Shown here: piece after piece, positions 1 through 13,545 of the stretch
How the letters are laid out: every line of letters begins with the position of its first letter
Position numbering within the stretch: the first letter of the stretch is position 1
Assembly (NCBI RefSeq): GCF_028769735.1
Contig: NC_088169.1
Location: 45,847,229 to 45,911,228, forward strand
Direction: 5' to 3'
DNA length: 64,000 bases
Source of the DNA: Zonotrichia leucophrys gambelii
Lineage: Eukaryota > Chordata > Aves > Passeriformes > Passerellidae
Program-made: the position numbers and the translations under genes
The notes under the pieces: generated by a model
Databases searched by the model: none
What the model saw: only the letters and a program-made list of their open reading frames with translations
What the model was told of the DNA's origin: nothing

Positions 1-284
1 TAATTATGTTAATGGTACTTTACTGATATTTGAGACAGGCTAGTTTATTTAGTGCCTTCCTTTGGGGCTGGCATAGATGACAGAAGATCTGCATGAGGTC
101 TGTGTCTTCCTGAACTTGCAGAGTTGGGCCAACCATCTTAACCAAAGCTTCTCAAGTGGCTTTCAGTTCCTACACTCAAGCAACTGAATTAAGCCACTGC
201 TTCTTTGAGCACCAGTTTCATCTGACTTTACAAGTTGTAGCAGGGCACTTGGAAAATCTGTCACTCAATGGCAGCTTGGCAAGT
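1..284. other. Host non-coding DNA, nothing recognised
   Basis: No open frame of note, repeat or regulatory motif could be supported here. It is moderately AT-rich sequence leading into a CR1 fragment. Confidence 0.5.
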
Positions 285-441
285 TGAATATGAACTCGTA
301 GTGTGCCCTTGTGGCCAGCAGTACCTTGGGGTGATCAGGAAGAGCGTGGCCAGCGGGGCAAGGAAGGTGATCCTGCCCCTCTGCTCAGCTCTAGTGAGGC
401 CACATCTGCGGTGTTGTGTCCTGTTCTGGGCTCCTCATGAT
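285..441 (+). mobile_element. CR1 LINE fragment (3' part of ORF2)
   Basis: The stretch reads like the sense strand of avian CR1 in the part of ORF2 after the reverse transcriptase core: 'agtgtgccc..gtggccagcag', 'gtggccagcgggg', 'ctagtgaggccacatctgc', 'tgttctgggctcctc'. The frame is broken by indels and both ends are truncated, so this is an old inactive copy. The assignment rests on remembered family sequence, not a database search. Confidence 0.75.
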
Positions 442-1329
442 TTATGATTACAATTACAATTTGTGATAATGTTTGCATTGAAAACATGCAAGATGAAAAA
501 GTTACAGTGATAGAGGTAAAGCATGAGAAAGTTGTGCTGATGATTCAAATATCATCTTGTGTTTCAAGTGCATCTAACAAACCTGTCACAAGACATTTGC
601 AGAAATTTTTCAGCAATAATTTTGAAATAAGTTAAAGCAGGACACATTCATACAAAACTCTCTACTAAATATTCTAAGTTCCAAAGACTTGTTAGAAATG
701 GGAAAACTCAATTTCTCTGAATACTGTATTATTTGATAAAGGCACGATGTTACCTTTTCTATGTAAATTCATTAGAGTTTTACAAAATACAACTTTCTTT
801 CAGTATTCTTGTCTTCCTCCTAAAGTGAATAGTCATTGAACAACTTCTTTTAATAAATTTACTGAGATGACAGTAGTTTCACATATAAATTTCTCAGGAT
901 GACAGTATCTGGTTGATGTACTTATAATCCAAACATACAATTTTCCTTAACTAAATGTAAGCAAGGATGAAAGACCCTTCCCACAAGCATTTTTAAACTG
1001 GCTTAAATGTTATCATATTGCCTGATTACTATTCTGTTTTCCTTGATAGCTCTCAGTTTTAATGCTTGAAGAGTACAGACTTAAGAAAGTCTTCTGTCTG
1101 GATAACTTCCACTCAGATTTATTTGAAAATATTCTGAATTCTTTGGAATAAGATCTATTTGTGCCAACCTTTGGGTTCTGTCTTATGTAATTGTGACACA
1201 AATTCCAAGCCCAGCCTCTCAGAAGAAAAGAATCTCAAAGTGAGAAAATCTGGGATTTTTCCAAGCTTGTTTTGTGGATTTTGACTACATGTGTTAGATC
1301 CACAGTGGAACCAAGTGATTCCTGTGCTG
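442..1329. other. Host non-coding DNA, AT-rich
   Basis: AT-rich sequence between a CR1 fragment and an LTR. The short frames here (60-76 codons) have no recognisable composition or motif. Nothing else is supported. Confidence 0.5.
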
Positions 1330-2125
1330 GTGTGGTTTACTGTCTGTACTGGATTGACCTGGGCGGGCTGCCAGGTGCCCACCAAGCCATTCCCTTCCTC
1401 TCACTCTATCAGTAGGAAAGGCAGAGAAAATCTGATGAAAATCTTGTGGGTCAAGATAAGGACAGGGAGATAGCTTATGTATTCCTATCACAGGCAAATG
1501 AGACAGAACTTAGGGAAATTAATTTAATTTATTGCAAATTAAACACAGTAGGATAATGAGATTTAAGAAAAAACCTGAGCCCATCTTCTCCCAGTTTCCA
1601 CTTATCCAAGAGATAAGAGGGATAACAGAGAGGGGGTCCTCTCCAGGGTCAGCAGTTCCTGCTAGGACCCTGCTCTAGCATGGGCTCTCCACAGACTTCA
1701 GCTGTCATCAGGACATATCTACATGCTCTGGCATTTGATTATCTACAGGCTGCAGGGTGGATCTCTGCTGCACCGTGGTGCTCCTGGGGCTTCATTGGGA
1801 CAACCAGCCTCACCATGGCCTGCTTCATGGCTTGCAGGTGAATCTGCACCTGGAGCAAACCCTCCCTCTCCTTCTTCACTGACCTTGGTGTCTGTAGGTC
1901 TATTTCGCATTTTTTCACTCCTCTCTTGCAGCTGTTGTGCAGCCATCTTTTCCCATTTCTTATGTAAGCTATTACAGAGGTGCTACTACCTTTTCTGATT
2001 GCCTCAGCTTTGGCCAGTGGAAGGTCATTCTTGGGACCAGGAGGAACTAGATTTTGGTGCTTGGCCCAACAGCCATCCCTGCATATTTCCACCCTGGAAA
2101 AACAACAGGTGTTTTGTTCCATACA
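1330..2125 (-). mobile_element. Old avian ERV LTR (solo, antisense)
   Basis: The plus strand shows the antisense text of a common avian LTR: 'gggctgccaggtgcccaccaa' near 1365, 'aagataaggacagggaga' near 1453, 'ttaatttaatttattgcaaatt' near 1520, then 'ggctgcagggtggatctctgctgcaccgtgg' near 1748, 'accttggtgtctgtaggt' near 1883 and 'ctgattgcctcagctttggccagtgg' near 1996. Read on the minus strand, AATAAATT near 1527-1534 fits the polyadenylation signal of the LTR. Compared with the family I recall, the middle is shortened. No internal retroviral genes are adjacent, so it is a solo LTR or LTR remnant. Both boundaries are approximate. Open frames inside it (for example 1739-2122) are LTR sequence, not genes. 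Confidence 0.65.
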
Positions 2126-5100
2126 GATGTTTATGCATCTGTGTCTGCAGGAGTCTGTATTCTTTCCAGATCTTCTTGGGTTTTGTTCCCTTTTCCCTAT
2201 TTATTATATAGAAAACAAAACAAAAGGAAAAGTCTTGCCTCAGGTGAGCCTTCTGGGCTCAGCTACTCAGCCTTTTGCCATAGCCATTTTTCTATTATAA
2301 ATTCAAAGGCAGACCTTATTAGAAAGAGAGGGAAATAACCAAAGAGCTGACAGCACTCACATATAAAAAGTTGACAGCATCAATTGTAGCAAAAATATTT
2401 TGCATATAGATTATAAATTCCACAGAAAAAATAAATAAGCCGTAAAGCAGAGTAAATCTCATTCACTTTTGAAACGTGGTCAGGATAGTAGCTGCACAGA
2501 AACATTTCTTCATTTACTGCAGAATCAGATTTCAGCTGAGGACTGCATTGCTGTTTTTGCTGTAGAAAAACCTTCTACAGATCAGTAATCCATAAATATA
2601 CATCAGAGCTAGGACTTAAAGCCTAATGTGACTAATCAGTTTAAGTTTTGAATGTAGAACTGAGGAGGCAATACCTGACTGCAAATACAGCCTTACTACA
2701 TAGTAAAGGCTATAACAGGGGGCTATATTAATCTTAGGGATGGATGAAACTTGGAATTTCTGCCTGCAAAGCAAACTCACCAGCCTATCTGATGTGCTTG
2801 CAAAGACTGCAAGCGCAGCAGGGTGAGGTATTTGATTTGTGAATGTTTTTTGTTCAGCAAGAGAGAGCATGAAAAATAGTCTTTATTTCCAACCAGCTTG
2901 TGGCTTCATGTTTTGTTTACAAAAGTACATCTCTACTTCCTGTATTTTTTGTAATACAACTTAAAGACTGCTATTCCATGTTGAATAACAAAACAATGGA
3001 ATCCTGATCTCAGTCACCTGAATTTTTAAATCTTCTTCATTACACTTCTTTTTTTTTTTTTTTTACCTGGAATTTATCTTTCTACCTTAGCTTTGGGGTA
3101 GAAATTATTGGCCTTTTCCAACACTGTAATTATTTAAGGAAAGCAGCCCATGGAGACTTTAATTTTTGAATTTGTGAAAACAAGAAAGGTAACATTATGA
3201 GAAAAAAAGCATCCTTGCTGATGCAGTATTCTTGTGATCCTAATACTGATACTGCATTGTAGAGCATTGAACAATGCTTCCCTCTAGCATTTCTGATGCT
3301 TCAAATAAACATTGTATTTATAAGGACATAACATATTGTTTGTAAGCAAAATTGTTTTCATTAAGTATACTTAGAATTTCTTAATTATTTACTGCTGATA
3401 ATTTTGCAGAGTAGTGAAAACAAGAAGCCTTCCTATAATCTTGTTATCTAGTAAAATGGTATTTTATCCCCTTTTGTCCATAAATATTAAAAGGGACCTT
3501 CCTTCCAAGTCCTCTGGAAGAACCTGTGCTTTTTGGTGGGGTTGAAAAAAATGCCCACTCTAGATGCTTAATCTCAGGGAAGCTACAACTCAGAATAGGT
3601 AAGAATTTTCATTCCCATGGGAAAAAAAGGCAGGAATATGGACATAAAAGAAGTTGTGGAATCACTTAACTATCTGCATCTATTAATTTTCTCTTGCTGA
3701 AAAGGTTACCGTTTAAATGACACAGAATTAACAAAGCTAACGTACATTTTAATGTAAGAACACATTTATTTGTTTCCTTATGTTATTTTTGAGAGTGAGA
3801 AAAGCCATAGTACATTTCAAAGGAATATTGCTGTCTAGTTTCATTTTTCATAGATAATACCTTTCCCGAGTGATATCATAAGTATTATGAAGCTGAGTGT
3901 AAATGTCCTTTATTGGTTCCTGTTAAGTTCAAATAATTCTCATGCTACATTTTCATCCAAATTTTTCTTTTCAATATTATAGTACTATTAATTTTTACTT
4001 TCCCCCCTTCACTTTCAGTCTTCCCATTTTCTTATTTTTCTAGTTATCTTCATTTTTAGCAGATGCCTTCACTGTATTACCCCACTCCTTGGCACAGATA
4101 ATATTCAAAAAGAATCAATAGATATGCCATTTTTGTTTATTTTCACCATTCTTATTTCACTGCAATTTTATTAAAATCAGCCCATTCCAGGTCTCATGGT
4201 TTGTTTTTCTTTACCCTCCTCATATTTCCATGCTCTGCAGTGTTGACATACTTAAATCAGTTCAAACTGCAGTTTGCTCTTTAATTCTGTGAAGATCTCT
4301 TCTTTTAATCAGTAATAAAAAAAAAATATTTGTACAAATGACTCATGTAACATTCTTATATGGATCTTGACATAAATTCAGACTCTGTTAGCAAAAAATA
4401 CATGAAAAAGAATTTTATATCCTTACTAGCAACAATGTGCAGCCTTTGCTTGTGTTACCAGGCACAGGAGTGATGCAGTTTGTTAGTTGAGTGGAAATGT
4501 ATTTTCCTACCATTCTCTTACCATTTCCTTTTTTTTTTTTCTCCCCCTAGCTTTGTTTACTTCTGATTTTGCGAAGTGAATTAGTCCAAAAAATGTCCAA
4601 GAAATACTGTAAAGACCACAAGAGGACTGGTAAAATCAAAAAGCAGAGCCTTTCAGTGAACTGCCAGCTCAACAGTGAAACAATATTAGACTACCTACCA
4701 TATGTTCAGATGAAGTATATTTATAGATGTATATATCTATAAGTATAGATGAAGCTTCTAAAGCATATTACTTACTATTCCATATACTAAAAATAAAGTT
4801 CAATGTAGTTGGAAACATTGTAGATCAATGTTACCAAAGTCTGGCAACTCCCATTTCTATTTTAGAAAAACGGCAGTTCTACTGATCTGAAGTTTAAAGT
4901 TGTATGAATTGAATTATGTATGGCCCTTCTGCACTTGGCTAGATAAATAAATCAGTTTCAAGCATCTGAGGTGTCTGCTAGTGAGTAAACCTATAACCTA
5001 CTGTAACTGTAGAGTTTGGGTAAAGATAATTAACTCAATTATTTATTTAATAATATTTGAGACAAAAAATAGACTACTGTATATTTAAAGTCTGAACTTT

Positions 5101-8100
5101 ATATAAGCTTTCATCTGATTGATAATATCTTTGATTCAGAAGTTGTTTGACTTAAATAAAATAATAAAAAAATGGCTAGGAATAAATTAATTTGGTTTTC
5201 TTTTTCCAATATGACAAGTTGACAAAAATTGTGCTTCTCATTGTTCAGTTACAGTTACATTTGATGTTATAAAATTTTGTGTTTTAATCTTTGTGTTTAA
5301 TCTTGTGTTTTAAATCTTTGATGTTATAAAATCTTGTGTCTCTTTGTGTTCTAATTGAAGAGGCAAAGTAATATTTTGAATTTTGAAATTTCCAAGTATT
5401 GAAAGTAGTTTTGCATTACCAGGTTGCTAGTTTTTAGGGATTCTTTTTTGTTTGTTTGGTTTGCTTTAGTTTGGTTTCAGTTTGTTGGAGTTTCCTTTGG
5501 TTTTGTTTTTTTCTGGTTTTTTGTTTATTTTTCTTTAAATAACAGAACACTTCAGATTAATATTAGTTTAATAAAGTTTTCTTTTATGTCTCTGACACAA
5601 TTCTCATTTCTATTAAGCTGTTTTGCATTGCTTCAAAGTGCTGTTGATCTATGAATTGTAAATATGCAAAGGGTTAATTTTTTATGTCTGTAGCATGCCT
5701 CAACTTTCTGGTTTTGTGTTTATTATTATGTTTGTATTTGTTTGAACATCACTTCATTGCAAGAAAATATTCTGAAGCTAAAAGTACTTTAAACTATTTT
5801 GAATCTAAGAACACTCTGTCTTCATCTTAGAATCATTGCTGACTTGGCTTTGTTCATTAATAAGGTTTCTGTTATTTTTCTAGCTTTTTTGTACCCATTC
5901 CCATAGTGACAAAACCATAATAATATTACCTATATTAATATTTTAATAATACTCATTATTTAATTTTCTTTGGGTTTCCTTTGTGTGCAAATAATAATTT
6001 CCTAATTAGTAATGCATCATGGCTATTAAAAAGAATAATTATTCTACATATTCTAACCATCCTTATGCTTGTGGTGATAACTCTTAAAAATAAAGTAAAT
6101 ATAGTTCTCATATGGCATTGTGAATCAGCCCTTCCTAACAATGGAAAAGAAATTAAGACACCAAAATTAAGACAAAGAAATATATTTAGAAATGTGGATT
6201 AAGAATTAGAGGCCAGCTCATGGTGGAAACTTCAAAAGCTTTTACCTTCTGTATCACATGGGGATAACGTAGATACAGGAAGCAGTGTAGCACTCTAGAT
6301 ATTGTAGGTTAATGCAGAAATGTAAGCCTATGACCATTCAGCACTGCCTGCACACTTTGAAGGGGTGAAGTGGATTTACTGGTTCTGCCATCCCAGCTAG
6401 GCCACTGTTGGATGTAAGGAGAGTGTGTGTTAAACATGGATATTTGCATGGCATTGCTTTGGAAGCAAAGCCTAAATGCCTTTGGTAGGGCAGTGGAGGT
6501 AGAGGAAAGTCCCACATCTTTTGCAGTTTCAGCTTCAGTGAAGATTTCTTCAGCAATTCTCAGAGAAAAAAAGTATTTAAAGACGTGTACTCTTAAATGT
6601 TTTCAGTGGCTTGAAGGAACTTTGCTCCCATTTGGTTAATATAATCTACATACAAGACTAAAATCACAGAAAATATCTCTCTAGCTGTCTTTTCAAAAGT
6701 CAGTTGAATGTGATGGTAGCAAGTAAAGTTAATTGACTTAAACTTGATAGCTGTGAAAGCCTAAAACTGAAATTCTGCCATGATTTTGTCAATGCATAGA
6801 GGTAAGGATGCTCCTTTACTACACAGGGCACCACAGTTTCATTCTGGCAGCATGCAGGAATAATAGTCTTGTGAATTTCTTTGTTGGATACAGGGCTGTG
6901 ACTACAATTAAACCGTGAAGTTTATAGAAGAATAGAACATCTGAATTTGCATTCAGTAATATATGCCAGCAGGCTCTTTAGTTCGTATCATTACATGCCA
7001 GCTTGCTGACATGCAACCAAACCAATTAAGGAAAGTCACTCGAGCAAATGTATCTACCCCAGGCCATGAAACTGAGCTGAAAAATATTTCACATCATTGA
7101 AGGCAAAGTAGCTATGATTTGCCCTGTAGTAAATGCCTATTGTTTGGCAGATACAGGTAGTGCTCTTCATTCTCTTTTGGAGGGCAGCCTGGAGATTTTA
7201 CTGGACAGAGCATTATGGAGCAATTATGGGAAGGACTGAAAGACCAAGACCCGTAGCATCTAACAATGAGACAAATGGTTACCACTCCTGTGAGAGATAA
7301 TAGATGATGCCTGCACTTAGTAGTAGTAGGTCCTGGACTGCTTACACCTTAAGCAGTGCAAAAGACCATGGGAAGAAACCACTTCAAGGTCAGCTGCACT
7401 CCAAGCCTGCATGAACTCTAAATGCAGAAGGAAAAACACAGAGAACCTTCATATCCATCTAATACCAGGGAAGGTTCTGAACAACGTTGATACTGTTGAT
7501 ACTGTTGTAGACAAGGACTAATGGACACAGCTACATAAAATGTTCTATATTTTACATTATATACTACATATAGAATGATTGGGGTTTGTTTGGTTTCTTT
7601 CATTTTTAAAGGAGGCATTTAACTCTATGGAGATAATAAAATATCAAATTTAACTCTATATGCTTCTTAATTATAGCTTTTAATATAACATGTTTGAAAC
7701 AGGTCTCTCTCTTAGTACACTCAGTATTTGAGTGATGAAAACAACCCCCAATTAAAAAAAAAAAAAAAAAACAACTAAACAAAATAACAAAAAAAGAAGC
7801 AAAAAATATGCAATTTACATACTGTCATAAATTTAGCCATATGAGATGAAATCTGGGCCAAAGAACACAGAAATCTGGGCCAAAGAACACAGAGGATGCC
7901 ATAAGGTTCTGAGTAATAGATCTCCTCATGTGAAAGCAATGAAATTATGAAGACATTGATCTAAAGACTGAAAAGGTCTCATTGGTATATGACTTGCAAT
8001 GTATTCACAGAGAGATGATCTGTACAGGAAGTCATTACAACACCCGAATAATCTAAATTCTGGTTAAGACTCGGACGCCATGTATTTTGAGATACAAAGT

Positions 8101-9769
8101 GCAACTTCAGGTCATGGATGAACATAAATGGAAAATACATTCTAACCTCTAGGCCTGTAGATTACATAAATATATAACATATATGTTCCAAATGGTTGAC
8201 TTAGTAGTAAGGACATTGGAAATCCAACTAATAACAATGTCTATGGATTAGGAATAAGCTCATGCTAATACCGAATCATGAATCTTGAATGTTGTAGCAG
8301 CATGGGTGCTAGAAGAAAAAGCAAAACGTCAGGGTCCTGACACTCTAGTCTATTTTGATGTATGACAGAACTTGACATTTAGTCATCTTTAAGTTATGTG
8401 CATGATAATACTACAATCCCATAATAATAAGAGTCACTTTAAATTCCCACTATCATAGCCTGGGCAGAAAATAAAATTTTGGGATTTATGCTATGCAGAG
8501 AAAATGCCATATCAAGTAACTAAATATCATCCTAACACCTTCCTGAAACTGAAGATTAAAATTCATAAACAGAGACACTTAGACACCTAGTCCAAAGAGT
8601 AGGAGACTTTTATCTCAGTATTGAGTAGATCTGTACATGGCCTGGAAACAACCCAGGAAAACATGGATGATAATTGAGACTCAGAAAAAACAATATTTGA
8701 TAATATAACATAGCTATTCTACCATCATCTCTACAAGGAAGCTTCATGTTATGCTTAGGACTGAGTTTCCCTTGTTTTGCATTGGCTTTTGTTAATGCCC
8801 ACATACAGAAGAAATTACCCATTTGCTCTACATAAAGGAGGTCTCTTCAAGATATCAAGTGCTCTAACATCTATTTCTTCTCTACAGGTGAAAGAAAAAA
8901 AAAATAGAGTCAAAAACTTCCAAACTTTCAGTCTCCAGACAATTTTTCCCTGCACTGATGTGGAAACAATTTGGATGGGTGGATGGATCTGCATTTCCTA
9001 TATATAAATGACGCTACATAGGATTCAAATGAACTAGAAATGCTACATGGACTGTAAGAATATGTGTTATTTACAGTCAGTCTTGTTGCTACTTATTCTA
9101 TCTGAATTTTGTCAATCTTTCACACAAATAAGAAAAATGTAATTGTACATGCACGTGTAAAATCCGAATACAAGTTCATGCAAGATGAATATCAAATTTG
9201 TGAGTTAAGGTCTTCCAGCCTATGCTTCAAAAGTGCTGTAAAGTGCATCAGGAAAATGCACTTATCCATTTATTTACATCTCCTGTACTGTCTTCTACCA
9301 TTACCATTGAAATGTGATTCCTTCTAGTCTTACACAAAATAGATTATCTCCTGTAAAACTTCTAAGTCCTACCTTTATATGTCATGTCAATGGAGTTTCC
9401 CCCCCCCCCAATTCTTTTACTGAGAATACTAAACTGTTTTGTTTAGTTTTTTAATGAATTTGCTGAGAACAAACAGACAATAGAGCCAAGTAGAAGAAAA
9501 TTTATCTCACCAAAAGGATGAGGTATGTATCTAGAGCACTCTGAGAAAAATCCATGGGTCAGTTCTGCTAGGCATTATTACACTGGAAATGGTGAGAATG
9601 GAGGACTCTGAATGGACTCTGCTCAAACATGCAGCATGATGCCTCTATTAATAATCTTGACTGTACCAAGTTCTGACTAAAAATTTGTGTCACGCCTTCC
9701 ATATGAAAAAATGCCTCATAATTGATGTTTTTCCTCACTTTGAAATGTGTTTATATAGAGCTTATTTCT
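2126..9769. other. Host non-coding DNA, AT-rich, simple repeats only
   Basis: About 7.6 kb of AT-rich DNA. It contains a T-run at 3050-3064, an A-run at about 7755-7773, imperfect TTGTGTTTTAATC-like repeats at 5270-5345, a perfect 22-bp tandem duplication at 7849-7892 and a C-run near 9401-9409. Six-frame coding potential is low: the longest frames are under 100 codons and T-rich. No exon, RNA gene or transposon end could be supported. Confidence 0.5.
7849..7892. repeat. 22-bp perfect tandem duplication
   Basis: The unit 'aaatctgggccaaagaacac' plus 'ag' occurs twice back to back with no mismatch. The sequence is not low-complexity, so this looks like a recent replication-slippage duplication. 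Confidence 0.9.
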
Positions 9770-10060
9770 TTCTGAGACAGCTCGTATCTGTAATCAACTG
9801 CATCATGGCAAGGGCAACTAACGGGAAGAGATGGAAGCCATAATGCTGCTGGAAAATGTGACAAGGCTACAACTTACTTGCCATCACTGAAACTTGGTGG
9901 CATGAAATACAGAGCTGGAGTGTGGCTATTGATGACCACAAGCTGTTCAGAAGGGGCAGGAGAGGAAGAGGAGATGAAGGGCTTGCTGTGAAGACACAAC
10001 CCTCGTTGTGTAGGGATGGGGTCAGGAAAGCCAAAGCATGGCTGAAATAGAACTTGACAA

Positions 10061-10137
10061 GTTCTATTCATTCAAATAATGATTATGTTTGCATGACTTT
10101 GTGTTCTGTAAATATAATTCAACATGAGAATGTACAA
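10061..10137. repeat. ~70-bp insert in CR1, related to a copy at 12437
   Basis: CR1-like sequence is interrupted after 'aacttgacaa' and resumes at 'gggtgacaagaagggc'. The intervening AT-rich stretch contains 66 bases (10072-10137) that align without gaps to 12437-12502, with 56 of 66 identical by hand count. This looks like a short dispersed repeat of unrecognised family, or a fragment of a longer element. Confidence 0.55.
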
Positions 10138-10920
10138 AGGGTGACAAGAAGGGCTTCTACAGGTGTATGAGGCAGAAGAGGAGCACAAATGACAGCATAT
10201 GCTCCTGTTGAGCACAACTGACAACCATAAGAGCTGAGGAGTAGAAAGGCGGGATACGTGGCATCTTTTGCCTCAGTTTCACCGGCAGTCTCTCTTCCCA
10301 CATCCCTTGAGTGGATGGATCACGAGAGGGGGACTGGAGGAACGAACTGTAAGAGATCAGATTCATGACCTGCTTGCAGGCAAGACCACACTGATCTTTG
10401 CTAGTGCTCACACATTCATTCACACACCTACACTTGCTCTAGTTCCTGGTACCACTGATGCTGATCTATCAAGATAGCGTACTGCCTCAAAAAGACCTAG
10501 ACATTCAGCTGAAAAAATAAAATAAAATAAAATATAGGTGTTCAGAGAATATAGAAAGTCATGTTCATGGCTACCTGAGGAACCTGAACATACATAAGTC
10601 TGTGGGACCTGATGCCATGCATTCCAGAGCCCTGGGAGAACTGGCTGATGCAGCTCCCAACTCATTCATCGCCATATTTAAAAAGTCGTGTCGGATAAAG
10701 TCTCAGGTAATTAGAAAAAGGTAGACATTGTACCCACCTTTAAAAAGGGTATGAAGAAGGACCCTGGGAAGTACTGACCTTTCAGCCTCACCTCTGTGCC
10801 TGAGATCATGGAACAGATCTTCTTAGCAGCTCTGCTAAGGCACACGGAGGACAGGGAAGTGCTTAGGCTTCACCAAAGTCCTGCCTGACCAATCTGGTGG
10901 CCTGTGAGGGAGTGGCTACA

Positions 10921-10965
10921 TCAGTGAACAAGGTAAGAGTTCAACTCAGTGAACAAGGTAAGAGT
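10921..10965 (+). repeat. Short tandem duplication inside CR1
   Basis: The 20-mer 'tcagtgaacaaggtaagagt' occurs at 10921-10940 and again at 10946-10965 with period 25. It falls in the region before the CR1 RT core and is one of the lesions that break that frame. Confidence 0.85.
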
Positions 10966-12436
10966 CCTAGCTGTCAGCTAGTCAGGCTTTTGTAGTGCCT
11001 TTGACCCAGTCCTCGACAACATCCTTCTCTCTACATTGGAGAGTGATGGGTTTGATGGATGAACTATTCGATGGATAAGGAGTTAAATGGGTGTTTGCAT
11101 GCAGAGGGTAGAGGCCAATGACTCAATGCCCAGACAGAGACTGGTGACTGGTGATGTCCCTCAGCAGTCTGTATTGGGACCAATGCTCTTTAGTATCTGC
11201 ATTAATGATACAGACAGCAGGATCGAGCACATCCTCCACTGTTTATTTTGAAGACATAGGAACACAGGATTGAATAGACATCTTGAAGCACTAATTCCTG
11301 TTTCTTGGCATTCATGAATTTAGCAAACTCAGTTTGAAAGACCAACAGACAGGTTTATGATGTTTTTTTCCCCTTAAGTCCATTGACATCACAGTTAATA
11401 AAGATTATTTTAATATCCAGTGCCATTTATTCAATTAAGCATTTACTTTCTCAGCAGGCTGCATGCTGTACAATACATGTCCTTAGGCAGCAGATAAAGA
11501 AATCATGAAAGTCTAGACAGTTCCTGACTTCAATCTCTAACTTTTATCTGAGAAAGTTTTTCTATATCTGAGACTTTAAAATGAAAGATCAAATACCAGG
11601 ATTAAAGTTCAGAGGTGGCAGTGATGGTTTAAGATGAAACAGAAAAAAAGAAAGAAAAATAATAAAACCAATCCTCTGCAAATAGAGTATCTTGTTGCAT
11701 TAACTATTACTACCAGTTTAAGGATCAGAAATGCAGTTTCAGCTCCATGAAGTGAAAACATTAAAGACTTAAATCCCATTGATTCTGATGGTATTTCTCC
11801 GCACAGAAAAATAAAGTATGGTGTTTTGAGTAAAACACCATGAAATGAAAGAAACATCTTGCAAGATTGTTATTTAGCTGGATGTCACAGAGATGATTTT
11901 TATATAGACCTCTTTTTCTTGCTCCAGGTAACCTCAGAGTGAACCACATATATAATTAAATATAATGATTAGTATCATACAAACACTTGAAGACAAACAT
12001 AGCCATGCTTGCTTCTTTCATACTTGTGACAAACTTCCAAGATAAACTGGGTATATATATATATATATATTTTATTTAAATAGACATAGCAATGCAAATG
12101 CAGGAAGATCTTAATACTACATGTTTCTTTAACACCTGTCTTGTATTTCATCTTCCTTACATCCCTTTTGCAATCATTTATGGGCTCATGGTTCATCAGA
12201 ATGAGGAGGAAAAGGGCAATGAAACAACTCTCTTATACCCATGAAAATATATGAAAACTTTCTGCGTGTGTTAGACCCTGCTAAAGCCCTGTCAAAATCA
12301 CTTGGTCAAGACTGCAAATGTCTGCTATGGTACCAAATCACTGGTTAATTTTCTGCTCACCGAAGTGAATGAAGTGACCCTAATTAATGTCAACGAGTCA
12401 AGAATGCCTCCATTCAGTTTCCAGCACTCCCTCCAC

Positions 12437-12502
12437 CAAATAATGATGTTGTTTACATGGTTTTGAATTCTATAAATTTAATTCAAGATGAGAATGTACA
12501 AA
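12437..12502. repeat. Second copy of 66-bp dispersed repeat
   Basis: It aligns base for base to 10072-10137, beginning 'caaataatgat' and ending 'atgagaatgtacaaa', with 10 mismatches in 66. Its flanks differ completely from those of the first copy, so the repeat boundaries are close to these coordinates. No terminal inverted repeat or poly-A tail is visible. Confidence 0.55.
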
Positions 12503-13489
12503 TTGCTGCTGACCTTTCTGTTAGTTTTTCTGTGTTGATCCACAATCCCAAGGAAAAAGGGAACTGACCATATGAAACTGAAAATCCAAGGATTTATTGT
12601 TGCCTAAGTATAATCTTAAACTTTTTATGAAAACACAACAACTACTGAGATTAGTTGAGCTGCAATATTATTAATATATTCCAAATGACTACAGAAAACT
12701 TTGTTTATAATCACTTTGAAATGTGTCAACAAACATGTTAATATTCATGTGTAACAAGTACAATAACAAATTCAATTATTTGTCTTTTCCATTATCTCAC
12801 ATTCTTGTGATGTTAGATATTGCTGCCTAATTAGAACAACTGCAGAGATAAGACTTTCCACTTGCTACTCATTTCCACAAGCTAGTAAAGTTAATTCATG
12901 TCAAGGGATAAATTCCTTTTATCCAATTTTAATACCATGTGTTTGTGAAGGCTCATTATCAGTGGTTTAATATGCTTAATCAATTCTGAAAAAATTCAAA
13001 TGTCAAAGAAATTTTTAAGAAACAACATGTATGGAGATAAACTGCAAAGGGTCTTTTATCCATGTTTATCAATACAAACAGCTGTCTGATTATTATCTGA
13101 AGATAGTTCATTCACTGTAGCATAAATAGAAATTATATGATGTCAAAGTATGACTTTCAAACTGGGAAACTTCCATATTTCATAAGTTTTCTTCATGATG
13201 TGTGTTTTTACCCCCACTACAAATTAACTTAAATCTACTTTTTATTGTCTAGTAGTGGTAAAATCCTCTAAGGGAGTGTCAAAATCCTCCAAAATCTTTC
13301 AAAGATTTTATCTAAAATTTTTAGAGGTTTTTTTGTTTACTAAATAAAAAACTGCAGTTGCATAACAAGGTTTAATTGTCTTGACCAAAAGTTTTAGGGG
13401 TTTTTCCTCCTCAAGAACTGTAAATGCCACCAGGGACCATTTACAAACACACATACCCATACACACACACAGAGGCACACAGATTAGGA

Positions 13490-13545
13490 AAAAAAAAAAG
13501 ATAGAAAAAAAGATAGAAAAAAGATAGAAAAAAAATAAAGACAGA
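13490..13545. repeat. A-rich AAAAGATAG-type tandem repeat
   Basis: Three to four imperfect copies of an A-run followed by 'gatag' with period about 12-15. A simple low-complexity tract. Confidence 0.8.

Larger units (their letters stand above)
9770..11241 (+). mobile_element. CR1 LINE, ORF2 endonuclease to RT part, decayed
   Basis: The plus strand follows avian CR1 ORF2. An endonuclease-like portion lies at 9840-10060 ('atgctgctggaaaatgtgac', 'catcactgaaacttggtgg', 'aggaaagccaaagcatgg'). The linker follows ('tgacaagaagggcttctaca' at 10142, 'tttgcctcagtttcacc' near 10268). The reverse transcriptase portion covers about 10590-11240 ('gtgggacctgatgccatgcat', 'accctgggaagtactgacc', 'cttttgtagtgcctttgac', 'cagtctgtattgggaccaatgc', 'attaatgatacagacagcaggatcgag'). 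Stops and frameshifts are frequent, so it codes for nothing. Unlike most CR1 copies, it lacks its 3' end after 11241. It is interrupted by a foreign ~70-bp segment and has a 25-bp-period duplication at 10921-10965. Confidence 0.8.

Noticed and set aside
1739..2122. 127-codon minus-strand frame
   Set aside because: It lies fully inside an LTR remnant and matches no protein family; LTR sequence explains it.
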